Assembly: GCA_035465955.1 (NCBI GenBank)
Contig: DATIVK010000211.1
Location: 1 to 33,696, forward strand
Origin: DATIVK01 sp035465955
GTDB lineage: Bacteria; Myxococcota; Myxococcia; Myxococcales; Anaeromyxobacteraceae
DNA length: 33,696 bases
Direction: 5' to 3'
Under the pieces are notes generated by a model, which saw only the letters and a program-made list of their open reading frames with translations, made no database searches and had not been told where the DNA came from. A program made the position numbers and the translations under genes. Below are positions 1 through 7,383 of the stretch, in pieces; positions within the stretch are counted from its first letter, which is position 1; each line of letters opens with the position of its first letter.

Positions 1-363
1 CTCGACGCCGGGAGCGCCGCGCTCGACGAGCGGGCGCAGCGCCAGGCAGCGGACGAGCACGCTCTCTCCGAGGCCCGCGCTGCGCTCGCCGCCGACCGCG
101 CCGATCTCGAGGCCCGGGTCCGGGCGACCGCCGAAGCCGAGCGTCTCCTGGGCGAACGCCGCGACGCCCTCGACGCCGGGAGCGCCGCGCTCGACGAGCG
201 GGCGCAGCGCCAGGCAGCGGACGAGCACGCTCTCTCCGAGGCCCGCGCTGCGCTGGCCGCCGACCGCGCCGATCTCGAGGCCCGGGTCCGCGCGACCGCC
301 GAGGCCGAGCGTCTCCTGGGCGAACGCCGCGACGCCCTCGATGCCGGGAGCGCCGGACTCGAG
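1..363 (+). repeat. In-frame 168-bp tandem repeat (two copies plus part of a third)
   Basis: Bases 1-168 and 169-336 are nearly identical; I count three substitutions by eye. A third copy begins at 337 and decays after about 27 bases. The unit is 56 codons, exactly eight coiled-coil heptads, so gain or loss of a unit would keep both frame and heptad phase. The array continues to the left edge, so its full copy number is unknown. Confidence 0.9.
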
Positions 364-1473
364 CGGCACGTGGAGGCTCTGGCCGCGGAGCGCCGAGAGC
401 TCGCCGGCATGCGCCAGGCCCTCGACGTGGCGCGGAGCGACCTCGAGGAGCGGGTGCGGCGGCTCGGGACTGCGGAGCGGGCCGCGGCCGAAGAGCGGGC
501 AGCGCTCGCCGGCGACAGGGCCGACGTCGAGGCGCGCCAGCGCGCCGCCGCCGACGCGGGGCGTGAGGTCTCCGCCGAACGCGCGGCCCTCGTGGCGGCT
601 CGCGCCGAGGTCGAGACCCAGCGGGTCGGCGTCGCCGGGGTGGAGCGCCGCCTCGCCGAGGAGCAGGCCGCGCTGCGCGCCGCTGGCGGAGAGCTCGAGG
701 AGCGGGCGCGGGTGCTCGCGGACGCCGAACGGCGCCTCGGGAGCGAGCGCGAGGGGCTCGCCTCGACGCGGGAAGAGCTGCAGAGAAGGGAGCAGGGCGT
801 CGCGGACGCCGGCCGGACGCTGGAGGCGGAGCGCGAGGCGCTCACGTCGCTCCGCGCCGAGCTCGAGGCCGCCGGCCAGCGTCTCGACGCCGAGCGCGCG
901 ACCCTCGCCGCGGACCGGACGGAGCTCGAGACGGAGCGGACGGACCTCCGGAGTGGGCGCGGGGCCAGCGAGCGCTCGCTGGATCCTACGGAGGCGGAGG
1001 TTCGGACGCCACCGCGACCCTCGCCGGTCGAGCCCGAGCCCCCGCCTGCGCCGGCCCCCGCGAGCCGCGTCCCGCCCCTCCTCCGCACCCCGGCCCGCCG
1101 TCGCGGCGCGCTCGGCGTCGTCGCCGCCGCCGCGGTGCTGGCGCTGATCCTCGTGCTGCGCGCGCGACCGGACGCCAGCGGACTCCCCCCGCCGGCGGGC
1201 ACGACCGCCGCGCTGGGGGCGCAGCCCGGGGTCACCGCTGACGGCGCCTCGCCCCCTGCCGGGAGCCAGCCCCTCGCCCCGACCGGGCACGAGGCCCTCC
1301 TCACCCAGCCCGACGCGTCCGCTGGCGGTCCGTCCGACCCGGCGGCGCGCGCGCCCTCGTCCGCGGCTGACGCGGCCGAGCCCCCACGCGAGCGCGGCGC
1401 GTCCACCCAGCGTCCCGCGCGGCGCGCCCAGCAGACGGTCGACGACCTCTTCGACGAGGCGTTCCAGCGCTGA
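1..1473 (+). CDS. Membrane-anchored coiled-coil protein, 5' end missing
   Basis: The frame is open from base 1 to a TGA at 1471-1473, so the start lies outside the window; at least 490 residues are visible. About the first 320 residues are almost entirely Ala, Arg, Glu, Leu and Asp in heptad-like order, as in a long coiled coil of SMC/myosin-tail type. The first 112 residues are two copies of a 56-residue unit (eight heptads). A hydrophobic segment around bases 1114-1170, preceded by an RRRG cluster, looks like a single membrane span. It is followed by a Pro/Ala/Ser-rich tail of roughly 100 residues that ends in an acidic and aromatic stretch. No enzymatic motif is visible. An ATG at 370 could start a shorter product, but the repeats continue upstream in the same frame, so I treat it as internal. 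Function unknown; a structural or polarity role is possible but unsupported. Confidence 0.8.
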   Translation, partial: LDAGSAALDERAQRQAADEHALSEARAALAADRADLEARVRATAEAERLLGERRDALDAGSAALDERAQRQAADEHALSEARAALAADRADLEARVRATAEAERLLGERRDALDAGSAGLERHVEALAAERRELAGMRQALDVARSDLEERVRRLGTAERAAAEERAALAGDRADVEARQRAAADAGREVSAERAALVAARAEVETQRVGVAGVERRLAEEQAALRAAGGELEERARVLADAERRLGSEREGLASTREELQRREQGVADAGRTLEAEREALTSLRAELEAAGQRLDAERATLAADRTELETERTDLRSGRGASERSLDPTEAEVRTPPRPSPVEPEPPPAPAPASRVPPLLRTPARRRGALGVVAAAAVLALILVLRARPDASGLPPPAGTTAALGAQPGVTADGASPPAGSQPLAPTGHEALLTQPDASAGGPSDPAARAPSSAADAAEPPRERGASTQRPARRAQQTVDDLFDEAFQR

Positions 1474-1546
1474 CGTCGGGGCGCGTGGCACCGCCCCCTC
1501 ACCGCACGGTCGCTGCGCGAACGACCCGAAGTCCCCGGAGAGCCCA

Positions 1547-1765
1547 ATGCACAACCCGATCGAGCTCGAGCTGCTGGTCCGCCACATCGGCAAGGCGAAG
1601 GGGATCGAGCTGGTCCGCCTGTCGCGGATCCCCTCCGCGCCGGGCATCGCGCAGGCCGCCATCGACGCCCTGGCCGCGGCGACCGAGGGCTTCACGGGCC
1701 TGTACGGCGAGCCGGCGGAGGCACGGCACGCCCTCGAGGATCTGCGTGAGCGCTTCCCCAATTGA
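1547..1765 (+). CDS. Small hypothetical protein, 72 aa
   Basis: A short protein that starts at an ATG with a GGAGAG ribosome-binding site about 6 bases upstream and ends at a TGA at 1763-1765. The composition is soluble and mixed alpha-helical, with no signal peptide, membrane span, cysteines or recognisable motif. The overlapping frames on both strands have the Arg/Pro/Ala-rich look of shadows, whereas this one has a balanced composition and a good start. It lies 73 bases after the coiled-coil gene and converges with the thioesterase gene. I do not recognise the family and propose no function. Confidence 0.6.
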   Translation: MHNPIELELLVRHIGKAKGIELVRLSRIPSAPGIAQAAIDALAAATEGFTGLYGEPAEARHALEDLRERFPN

Positions 1766-1792
1766 CGGCTCAGCCCCGCACGCCTCCCGGAC

Positions 1793-2221
1793 TCACGCCC
1801 CCAGCGCCGCAAGCCGCTTTGCCTCGACCCTCTTCACGAACTTCTCCCGGTCGATGACGAAGCGCTCGTGCTTCCCCTCGCCGATCAGGTCGACGCCGTC
1901 GTGGGCGCGGACCTCGAACGTCAGCCGCCTCCCCTCCACCGCGACGAGCGCGACGTCCACCGTGACCGTGAGCCCGGGCGGCGTCGCGGCGCCGTGCGTG
2001 ACCCAGATGCCGGTGCCGACCGACTGCTCTCCCGGATCCAGGTGGGGGTGCATCGCCTCCATGCACGCCCACTCCAGGAGCCCGACCATGAACGCCGTGG
2101 CGAACACGTGAGGCATGTCCCGGAAGCGCTCCGACTCGGCGAAGACGTGGGGGACCGTCTTGTCCTCGGGGACGACGTACACGAACGTCGACTTCAGGCC
2201 CGGCGCGAGCGTCGGCTTCAT
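1793..2221 (-). CDS. FlK-like hot-dog thioesterase
   Basis: A 142-residue single hot-dog-fold protein, the usual size for the family. It resembles fluoroacetyl-CoA thioesterase FlK of Streptomyces cattleya over most of its length. As I recall the FlK sequence, its catalytic Thr42, Glu50 and His76 fall at the same numbers here (Thr42 in FATAF, Glu50 in LLEWAC, His76 in VTHGAATPPG). Such enzymes hydrolyse small acyl-CoA thioesters in the cytoplasm. The start is the ATG at 2221: it overlaps the stop of the upstream methyltransferase gene by four bases (ATGA), implying translational coupling, and it gives the FlK-like N-terminus. Longer in-frame extensions run into the methyltransferase gene and are shadows. 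Fluoroacetyl-CoA as the actual substrate is unlikely without a fluorination pathway; general acyl-CoA housekeeping is more plausible. Confidence 0.85.
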   Translation of the reverse strand: MKPTLAPGLKSTFVYVVPEDKTVPHVFAESERFRDMPHVFATAFMVGLLEWACMEAMHPHLDPGEQSVGTGIWVTHGAATPPGLTVTVDVALVAVEGRRLTFEVRAHDGVDLIGEGKHERFVIDREKFVKRVEAKRLAALGA

Positions 2222-3000
2222 GGCGTGCTCCCATTCGTGTGTGCGGCGGCCCCGATCCGCCCGGCGCGGACCGACAGCCTCCAGGTGATCTCCCGCTCGA
2301 GCCCCCGCGCCCCCCACGCGGCCTCCAGGTCGTCCGAGACCAGCGCGATCGCGTCGGTCCCCTTCGCCCTCGTGAACGCCGAGACCGCCGACCAGGTGCG
2401 CAGGTAGCCGACGAACCGCTCGAGGTCCCAGCGCTCCTCGATCGAGAGCGCGGGCGCCTGGAGCTCCGGCCACGGGAACGGGAGCGTGCGATAGCCCGAG
2501 TCGACGTGGGCCCGCTCCGGTGGCCAGAAGGGGCCGAGGATGGGACGGTAGAGCCGATCGATCACGGCGTCGACTGCCGGCGTGACCCGGCAGAGGTCGT
2601 AGGTGAAGGCGGCGAAGACCGCCCCCGGGCGGGCGAGCCGGGCCAGCTCGGCGTGGAGCCGCGCCGGGTCGAACCAGTGCAGCGCCTGCGCCGCGATGAC
2701 GAGATCGGCGCAGCCGCCGGGCAACCCCGTCGCCTCCGCCGGCGCGACGGCGTACCGAACCCGCTCGTGCGGCTCCGCGTGGGCGATCTGCTCGGCGCTC
2801 GGGTCGAGGGCGATCACCTCCCGGTAGTGGGCCGCGAGCGCGACCGACGCCTGGCCCGTGCCGCAGCCGAGATCGACCGCGCGGTCGCGCCGCGGCGTGA
2901 CGCTCGCCAGCCAGGCGAAGAGCGCCGACGGGTAGTGCGGCCGGAAGGCCTGGTACCCGCGCGAGACGCCGGAGAAGTGGTCCTTGAACGCTTCGGTCAT
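2218..3000 (-). CDS. Class I SAM-dependent methyltransferase
   Basis: A 260-residue soluble protein of the Methyltransf_11/UbiE-like group. Motif I (VDLGCGTGQAS, near residue 40) binds S-adenosylmethionine. An acidic LDPS motif II follows about 20 residues later, and an AQALHWFD segment around residue 100 fits the post-motif region typical of trans-aconitate or ubiquinone-type methyltransferases. The start is the ATG at 3000 because AGGAG lies about 7 bases upstream on the minus strand; the longer frame to 3165 adds low-complexity sequence without a ribosome-binding site. The last four bases overlap the start of the FlK-like thioesterase, so the two are probably made from one mRNA. The methyl acceptor cannot be deduced. 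Confidence 0.88.
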   Translation of the reverse strand: MTEAFKDHFSGVSRGYQAFRPHYPSALFAWLASVTPRRDRAVDLGCGTGQASVALAAHYREVIALDPSAEQIAHAEPHERVRYAVAPAEATGLPGGCADLVIAAQALHWFDPARLHAELARLARPGAVFAAFTYDLCRVTPAVDAVIDRLYRPILGPFWPPERAHVDSGYRTLPFPWPELQAPALSIEERWDLERFVGYLRTWSAVSAFTRAKGTDAIALVSDDLEAAWGARGLEREITWRLSVRAGRIGAAAHTNGSTP

Positions 3001-3163
3001 CCCGGATCTCCTGAAGGCAAGCACCGTGGACCCTCGCGCCACATCATGCCTCCCCCGAGCGCTCGCGCGAACGGGGACGCGGCGAGCCGGTGCACCGGAC
3101 GCGGGCCCCCTTGGGTCGCGTCCGCGCAGCCGCCTCGCGGGTCTGGTCTCATGGTGGCAGGCC

Positions 3164-4294
3164 ATGCGCGCCCCGTGTCGACCTCGTGGACGGCCCCTTC
3201 ACCTGCTCGCGACCGCGCTCATGGTGGCGTGCGGCACGGGTTGCGCCTTCACGCTGGCCCGCCCCTACCCGCGCGCCGACCGGTGCAACACGCTCCTGAC
3301 GCCGATCCTCGACGGGGCCGGGGTGGCGCTCTTCACGACGGTCGCCATCGCGTCCTCCAACGCCCGGATCCGGGCCGACTGTCCGGTGGACGACCCCGAC
3401 TGCTACCGCACCGTCGCCAACCGGCAGAGCGACGTTCGCGCGTACGGGTCGATCGCCGCCGTCTACGCGGGGTCCGCCGCCTGGGGGCTCTGGTCCCGCT
3501 CCCGATGCCAGCAGGCGCTGGCGTCGTCGCCCCCGCCCGTGATCCCGACCGTCGCCGAGCCCGTGCGCCCGCCTCCGGGTGGCGGCTTCGAGCCGGCTCC
3601 GGCGCCGCTGCGCCCCCCTGGCGCGCCCGCGCAGGCGGCCGCCGAGCCCGCGGAGCCGACCGCGACCGAGGCCCCGGCGACCGAGCCCTCCACCCGCGGA
3701 AGGCGGGGCCGGGCCTACACCAGCGTCTGGATCGGCTCGGGCGGCGGAGTGGTGACCCGGCCCGGGGCCGACGTCGAGTTCCTGCAGCTTCTCCTCGTCC
3801 CCCTCCCGCTCTCCGCCGGCCTCGGGCTCGGCGCTCCCGTCAGCTCACGGCTGCTCCTCGGCGGTGAGTGGAACGTCACCCTCGCCTTCAACTGCGCGGC
3901 CGGCATGGACTCGGCGTCCGGCCCGTGCGATCGCACGGTGGTGCTCCAGCAGCTCGTCGCGACGGCGACCTACTTCCCGCGCTGGAGCGGCGCGCCGGAG
4001 GCCCCCCCCGCCGGATGGTTCGTCCGCGGAGGGCCGGCGCTCGCCCTCCTCAACTCCCACTACACCGACCTCGTCTCGCCCGACGGAGCCATCACGCCCG
4101 AACAGCGCGCGCGCTGGCGGCGGATCGGCGGGGGTCTGCTCGTGGGGACGGGCCTGTCCGTCCACGCGGCTTCGCACCTCTCCTGGACCTTCGACGGCGG
4201 GCTCGACCTCGCGTGGCACCGGTACGGGAGCAGCGCGACGGAGCCGACGGGCTCGTTCGAGACGCTCCTCCACCTCGGGGTGACGTTCCACTGA
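3164..4294 (+). CDS. Secreted/outer-membrane protein with C-terminal barrel-like domain
   Basis: A 376-residue protein. The N-terminus is basic, followed by a hydrophobic stretch and then cysteines near residues 23 and 27, so it may be an exported lipoprotein with a non-classical lipobox. A short conserved-looking segment with hydrophobic helices and paired cysteines (to about residue 120) leads into a Pro/Ala-rich linker (about residues 125-185). The C-terminal half alternates polar and hydrophobic residues, has many Gly and aromatic residues, and ends in LGVTFH, typical of outer-membrane beta-barrels. I chose the ATG at 3164 over the upstream ATG at 2984 because only the former puts the signal sequence at the N-terminus. 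Family not recognised; structural or surface role inferred. Confidence 0.7.
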   Translation: MRAPCRPRGRPLHLLATALMVACGTGCAFTLARPYPRADRCNTLLTPILDGAGVALFTTVAIASSNARIRADCPVDDPDCYRTVANRQSDVRAYGSIAAVYAGSAAWGLWSRSRCQQALASSPPPVIPTVAEPVRPPPGGGFEPAPAPLRPPGAPAQAAAEPAEPTATEAPATEPSTRGRRGRAYTSVWIGSGGGVVTRPGADVEFLQLLLVPLPLSAGLGLGAPVSSRLLLGGEWNVTLAFNCAAGMDSASGPCDRTVVLQQLVATATYFPRWSGAPEAPPAGWFVRGGPALALLNSHYTDLVSPDGAITPEQRARWRRIGGGLLVGTGLSVHAASHLSWTFDGGLDLAWHRYGSSATEPTGSFETLLHLGVTFH

Positions 4295-4318
4295 GGATGG
4301 ACACGCCCCCCGATCCCC

Positions 4319-4909
4319 GTGTACGACGCCCCCATGCGCGTCGTCGCCTTCAACGGAAGCCCCCGCCGCAGCGGCAACACCTCCCGCCTGATCCGGCGCG
4401 TCCTCGACGTGCTGGAGGGCGAGGGGATCGAGACCGAGCTCGTGCAGGTGGGCGGCGAGGAGATCCGCGGCTGCAACGGGTGCCGCCGCTGCGGCACGCT
4501 CGCCAACGGCCGCTGCTCGCGCGACGACGACATCGCCAACGCGTGCATCGCGAAGATGACCTCGGCCGACGGCATCCTGCTCGGCTCGCCGACCTACTTC
4601 TCCGACGTCACCACCGAGATGAAGGCGCTCATCGACCGGTGTGGCTACGTGGCGAAGCAGAACCGGGACCTCTTCCGCCGGAAGGTCGGGGCCGGCGTCG
4701 TCTCGGTGCGCCGCGCGGGCGCGACCCACGCCTTCGACACCCTCAACCACTTCTTCTCCATCAACCAGATGATCGTCCCGGGCTCCTCCTACTGGAACCT
4801 CGGGATCGGCCGCGAGCCGGGGGACGTGGAGCAGGACGCGGAGGGGCTCCAGACCATGCGCGTGCTGGGCGAGAACATGGCCTGGCTCCTGAAGAAGCTG
4901 TCGGCCTGA
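4319..4909 (+). CDS. Iron-sulfur flavoprotein (NADPH-dependent FMN reductase family)
   Basis: A flavodoxin-fold protein of 191-196 residues. The FMN phosphate loop is FNGSPRRSGNT near the N-terminus. A compact cysteine motif C-x2-C-x2-C-x7-C follows at about residues 53-67, close to the 4Fe-4S motif of archaeal and bacterial iron-sulfur flavoproteins (Isf). GSPTYFSDVTTEMKALIDR is the usual flavodoxin-like segment that contacts the flavin. It should transfer electrons in the cytoplasm, possibly to quinones, O2 or peroxide as described for Isf; its partner is unknown. The start is uncertain: GTG at 4319 or ATG at 4334. Neither has a good ribosome-binding site, and the ATG begins the conserved core directly. 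It follows the outer-membrane gene by 24 bases. Confidence 0.87.
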   Translation: MYDAPMRVVAFNGSPRRSGNTSRLIRRVLDVLEGEGIETELVQVGGEEIRGCNGCRRCGTLANGRCSRDDDIANACIAKMTSADGILLGSPTYFSDVTTEMKALIDRCGYVAKQNRDLFRRKVGAGVVSVRRAGATHAFDTLNHFFSINQMIVPGSSYWNLGIGREPGDVEQDAEGLQTMRVLGENMAWLLKKLSA

Positions 4910-5034
4910 CGCCGGGCCGTCGGCCGCGCGCGGCACCTCGGGGGCTCAGCCGGCGACGACGGCGCAGAGAAGCGCGCATTGGCCCGCGCTGGGGGCTCCT
5001 GCCATCGGGTCGCCTCGCGTTTCCGCCCGCGCCG

Positions 5035-5063
5035 CTGCCTGCGCGACGTCCTCTCCCTATAAC
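5035..5063 (+). promoter_or_regulatory. Candidate sigma-70 promoter giving a leaderless mRNA
   Basis: CTGCCT (5035-5040), a 17-base spacer, then TATAAC (5058-5063), which is AT-rich in otherwise very GC-rich DNA. Only six bases separate the -10 element from the GTG at 5070, so transcription would start at or next to the start codon. No ribosome-binding site is visible. The rest of the 4910-5069 gap shows nothing else I can support. Confidence 0.45.
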
Positions 5064-5069
5064 CCCCGC

Positions 5070-6110
5070 GTGTCTGGGACGAAGGCCGTCACGCGCGGGA
5101 CGAGGTTCCTGGCGCTCGCGACGCTGGCGGGCGCGGCGGCGACGGCCGAGGCCGTCGCCCGGGCGCCGCAGATGACGTCGCCGTCGCCCGTCGCGCTGAT
5201 CTCCGAGGTCCCGCTGCCGGGCCGGGCCAGCCGCTTCGACTACCAGGACGTCGACGAGCGGCGCGGTCACCTGATCATCGCGCACATGGGGGACGACGAG
5301 CTGCTCGTCGTGAGGCTGCGCGACGGCGTCACCGTGGCTCGCCTGCCCGGGATCCGCACCGTCCGAGGCGTGCGCGTGGCGGAGCAGGCCGGCCTCATCC
5401 TCGCGACGGCCGCCGCGACCGACCAGCTCGTCCGCGTCGACGCCGCCTCGCTCTCCGAGATCGGTCGGACCGCCACCGGCTCGCGGCCGGACGGCGTCGA
5501 CTACGATCCCGTGCACCGCGTCGTCGGCGTCTCGGACCAGCGCGACGGCGCCCTCTCCCTGATCTCGGACGCCGGCGGCGGGCCCCGGCGGCAGGTCCGG
5601 CTCGGCGTCGAGACCGGAAACGTCGTCTTCGATCCGAGGCGCGAGCGGTTCTGGATCACCGTCGTCGCGGGCTCCGGACCGGATCGGCTCGTGGCGGTCG
5701 ATCCGGCGAGCGGCGCCGTGACGGGCGCGATCGACCTCGCCGGCTGCGCGGGCGCCCACGGGCTGCGGCTCCACCCCGACGGGGCGAGCGCCTACGTCGC
5801 CTGCGAGGAGAACGATCTCGTCGCGAGGGTCGGGCTCTCGCCGCCGTTCCCCCTCGTCACGGCGCGCGCGGGGGCCGGGCCCGACGTGCTCGCCCTGGAC
5901 CCCGGCCTCGGCCGCCTCTACGTCGCCGCCGAGCGCGGTGACCTGTTCGTCTTCGACACGAACCGGCCGGGGCTGGCGCTCGTCGGCCGCCTGCGCGCCG
6001 GAGACAACGCCCACACGGTCGCGGTCGATCCGGGGACCCACCGCCTCTACCTCCCGCTGCCGCGCGGCCGCGCAGGCGGGCCGGTGCTCCAGATCGGGCG
6101 CTCCTCGTGA
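5070..6110 (+). CDS. Secreted YncE/YVTN-type beta-propeller protein
   Basis: A 346-residue protein with an N-terminal signal-like hydrophobic segment (about residues 10-30) that ends in Ala-rich sequence, so export to the periplasm is likely. The rest consists of repeating units of about 40 residues with patterns such as LVAVDPASG, VDYDPVHRVVGVS and LYVAAERGDLFVFD, typical of YVTN/YncE seven-bladed beta-propellers. These proteins act as binding or scaffold proteins and usually lack catalytic residues. The start is a GTG six bases after a candidate -10 box. Its TGA overlaps the GTG start of the chromate transporter gene, so the two are probably translated together. This suggests, but does not prove, a periplasmic role linked to that transporter. 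Confidence 0.82.
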   Translation: MSGTKAVTRGTRFLALATLAGAAATAEAVARAPQMTSPSPVALISEVPLPGRASRFDYQDVDERRGHLIIAHMGDDELLVVRLRDGVTVARLPGIRTVRGVRVAEQAGLILATAAATDQLVRVDAASLSEIGRTATGSRPDGVDYDPVHRVVGVSDQRDGALSLISDAGGGPRRQVRLGVETGNVVFDPRRERFWITVVAGSGPDRLVAVDPASGAVTGAIDLAGCAGAHGLRLHPDGASAYVACEENDLVARVGLSPPFPLVTARAGAGPDVLALDPGLGRLYVAAERGDLFVFDTNRPGLALVGRLRAGDNAHTVAVDPGTHRLYLPLPRGRAGGPVLQIGRSS

Positions 6111-7300
6111 ACCCCGCTCCGCATGCGGCTCCCGAAGGAGAAGCGACGGCCCCCATCGTCCCCTGCTCGCTCGGCGAGCTCCTGCTCTACTTCGTCCGGC
6201 TCGGGACGTTCGGCTTCGGAGGCCCCATCGTCCTCGCCGGTCACATGCAGCGGGACCTCGTCGAGGGGCGCCGCTGGATCTCGAAGCGGGACTACCTCGA
6301 GGGGCTCGCGCTCGCCCAGCTCGCGCCGGGGCCGTTGGCCGCGCAGCTCGCGATGTACCTCGGCTGGGTCCGCGCCGGCGTCCTCGGCGCCACGCTGGTC
6401 TCGGCGGCCTTCATCCTGCCTTCCTTCGCGATGACGGTGGCCATCGCCGCGGCCTACCTGAGGCTCGGTGGGCTCGGCTGGATCCTGGGCGCCTTCTACG
6501 GCATCGGCGCCGCCGTCATCGCCATCATCGCGCGCAGCGCGCTCCGGCTGACGAAGCTCTCGCTGAGGCGAGATCGGCTCCTGTGGGCCGTCTTCGCGGT
6601 CACCGGCCTCTTCACGGCCGTGACCGAGTCGGAGGTCGTCTGGCTCTTCCTCGGCGCCGGCGTCCTCGCCCTGCTCGTGCGGGCGCCGCCGCGCGTCCGC
6701 CCCGGACCGGCCGCCGCCGCGGCCATCTTCCCGGCCTGGCTCGTCTCGGGGCTCGCCGGGCCACGGCCCGGCCTGCTGCCGCGCCTCCTCGGGTACTTCG
6801 CGGCGGCGGGTGCCTTCGTCTTCGGCAGCGGCCTCGCCATCGTCCCCTTCCTGCACGGCGGGGTCGTGGGCCGGTACCACTGGCTGACCGAGCGCCAGTT
6901 CCTCGACGCCGTCGCCGTCGCGATGATCACGCCGGGGCCGGTCGTCATCACGGTGGCCTTCATCGGCTACCTGGTAGCGGGGCCCGCGGGCGCGGTCATG
7001 GCCGGGCTCGGCGTCTTCCTGCCGACGTACCTCTTCGTCGTCGTCCCCGCCCCCTTCTACCGGCGCATCGCCGGGAACCCCCAGATCCACGCCTTCGTCG
7101 GCGGCGTGACCGCCGCGGCCACCGGCGCCATCGCCGGCGCCGCGATCGTGCTGGGGCGCCGCGCGCTCGTCGACGTGCCGACGGTCCTCATCGCCGGCGC
7201 GACCCTCCTCCTGCTGTCGAAGGCGAAGCGGATCCCGGAGCCGGTCGTCATCCTGGCGGCGGGCGCGGCGGGGGTGCTGCTCCGGAGGTTCGCCCCGTGA
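6107..7300 (+). CDS. chrA: ChrA-type chromate transporter
   Basis: A 397-residue polytopic membrane protein of the CHR family with two related halves, the usual long-chain (about 400 residue) form. The first half has FGGPIVLAGHMQRDLVE and an ALAQLAPGPLAAQ segment; the second repeats the pattern with GSGLAIVPFLHGGVV and AVAMITPGPVVITVAF. The GG..H and PGP motifs are hallmarks of the family. Long ChrA proteins export chromate from the cytoplasm, probably driven by the proton gradient. The GTG start overlaps the stop of the beta-propeller gene by four bases. The other CHR-family possibility is a general anion or sulfate-like transporter, since not every member has been shown to move chromate. 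The gene is followed by a terminator-like hairpin. Confidence 0.9.
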   Translation: MNPAPHAAPEGEATAPIVPCSLGELLLYFVRLGTFGFGGPIVLAGHMQRDLVEGRRWISKRDYLEGLALAQLAPGPLAAQLAMYLGWVRAGVLGATLVSAAFILPSFAMTVAIAAAYLRLGGLGWILGAFYGIGAAVIAIIARSALRLTKLSLRRDRLLWAVFAVTGLFTAVTESEVVWLFLGAGVLALLVRAPPRVRPGPAAAAAIFPAWLVSGLAGPRPGLLPRLLGYFAAAGAFVFGSGLAIVPFLHGGVVGRYHWLTERQFLDAVAVAMITPGPVVITVAFIGYLVAGPAGAVMAGLGVFLPTYLFVVVPAPFYRRIAGNPQIHAFVGGVTAAATGAIAGAAIVLGRRALVDVPTVLIAGATLLLLSKAKRIPEPVVILAAGAAGVLLRRFAP

Positions 7301-7303
7301 TCG

Positions 7304-7326
7304 GCCTCCCCGGGCGACCGGGAGGC
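7304..7326 (+). terminator. Hairpin after chrA
   Basis: Perfect 7-bp inverted repeat GCCTCCC / GGGAGGC with a 9-base loop, four bases after the chrA stop. There is no T-run, so it may be a weak intrinsic terminator or a Rho-assisted 3' end. Confidence 0.45.
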
Positions 7327-7347
7327 GCTCGCCCCGTCGTCGAGCGG

Positions 7348-7377
7348 TTGCCCGCCGAGCGGGGTGGCGCGTAGCCT
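7348..7377 (+). promoter_or_regulatory. Candidate leaderless promoter of the cysteine desulfurase gene
   Basis: TTGCCC (7348-7353), an 18-base spacer and TAGCCT (7372-7377), then six bases to the ATG at 7384. No ribosome-binding site lies in those six bases. The layout repeats that of the promoter before the beta-propeller gene. Confidence 0.45.
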
Positions 7378-7383
7378 GCCCCC

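Noticed and set aside
1793..2221. Claim that the FlK-like gene means fluoroacetate metabolism
   Set aside because: No fluorinase or other fluorometabolism gene is seen; shared catalytic residues show chemistry, not substrate.
2984..3163. Upstream extension of the outer-membrane protein to the ATG at 2984
   Set aside because: Would overlap the methyltransferase start and its promoter region and would bury the signal sequence 60 residues inside the protein.
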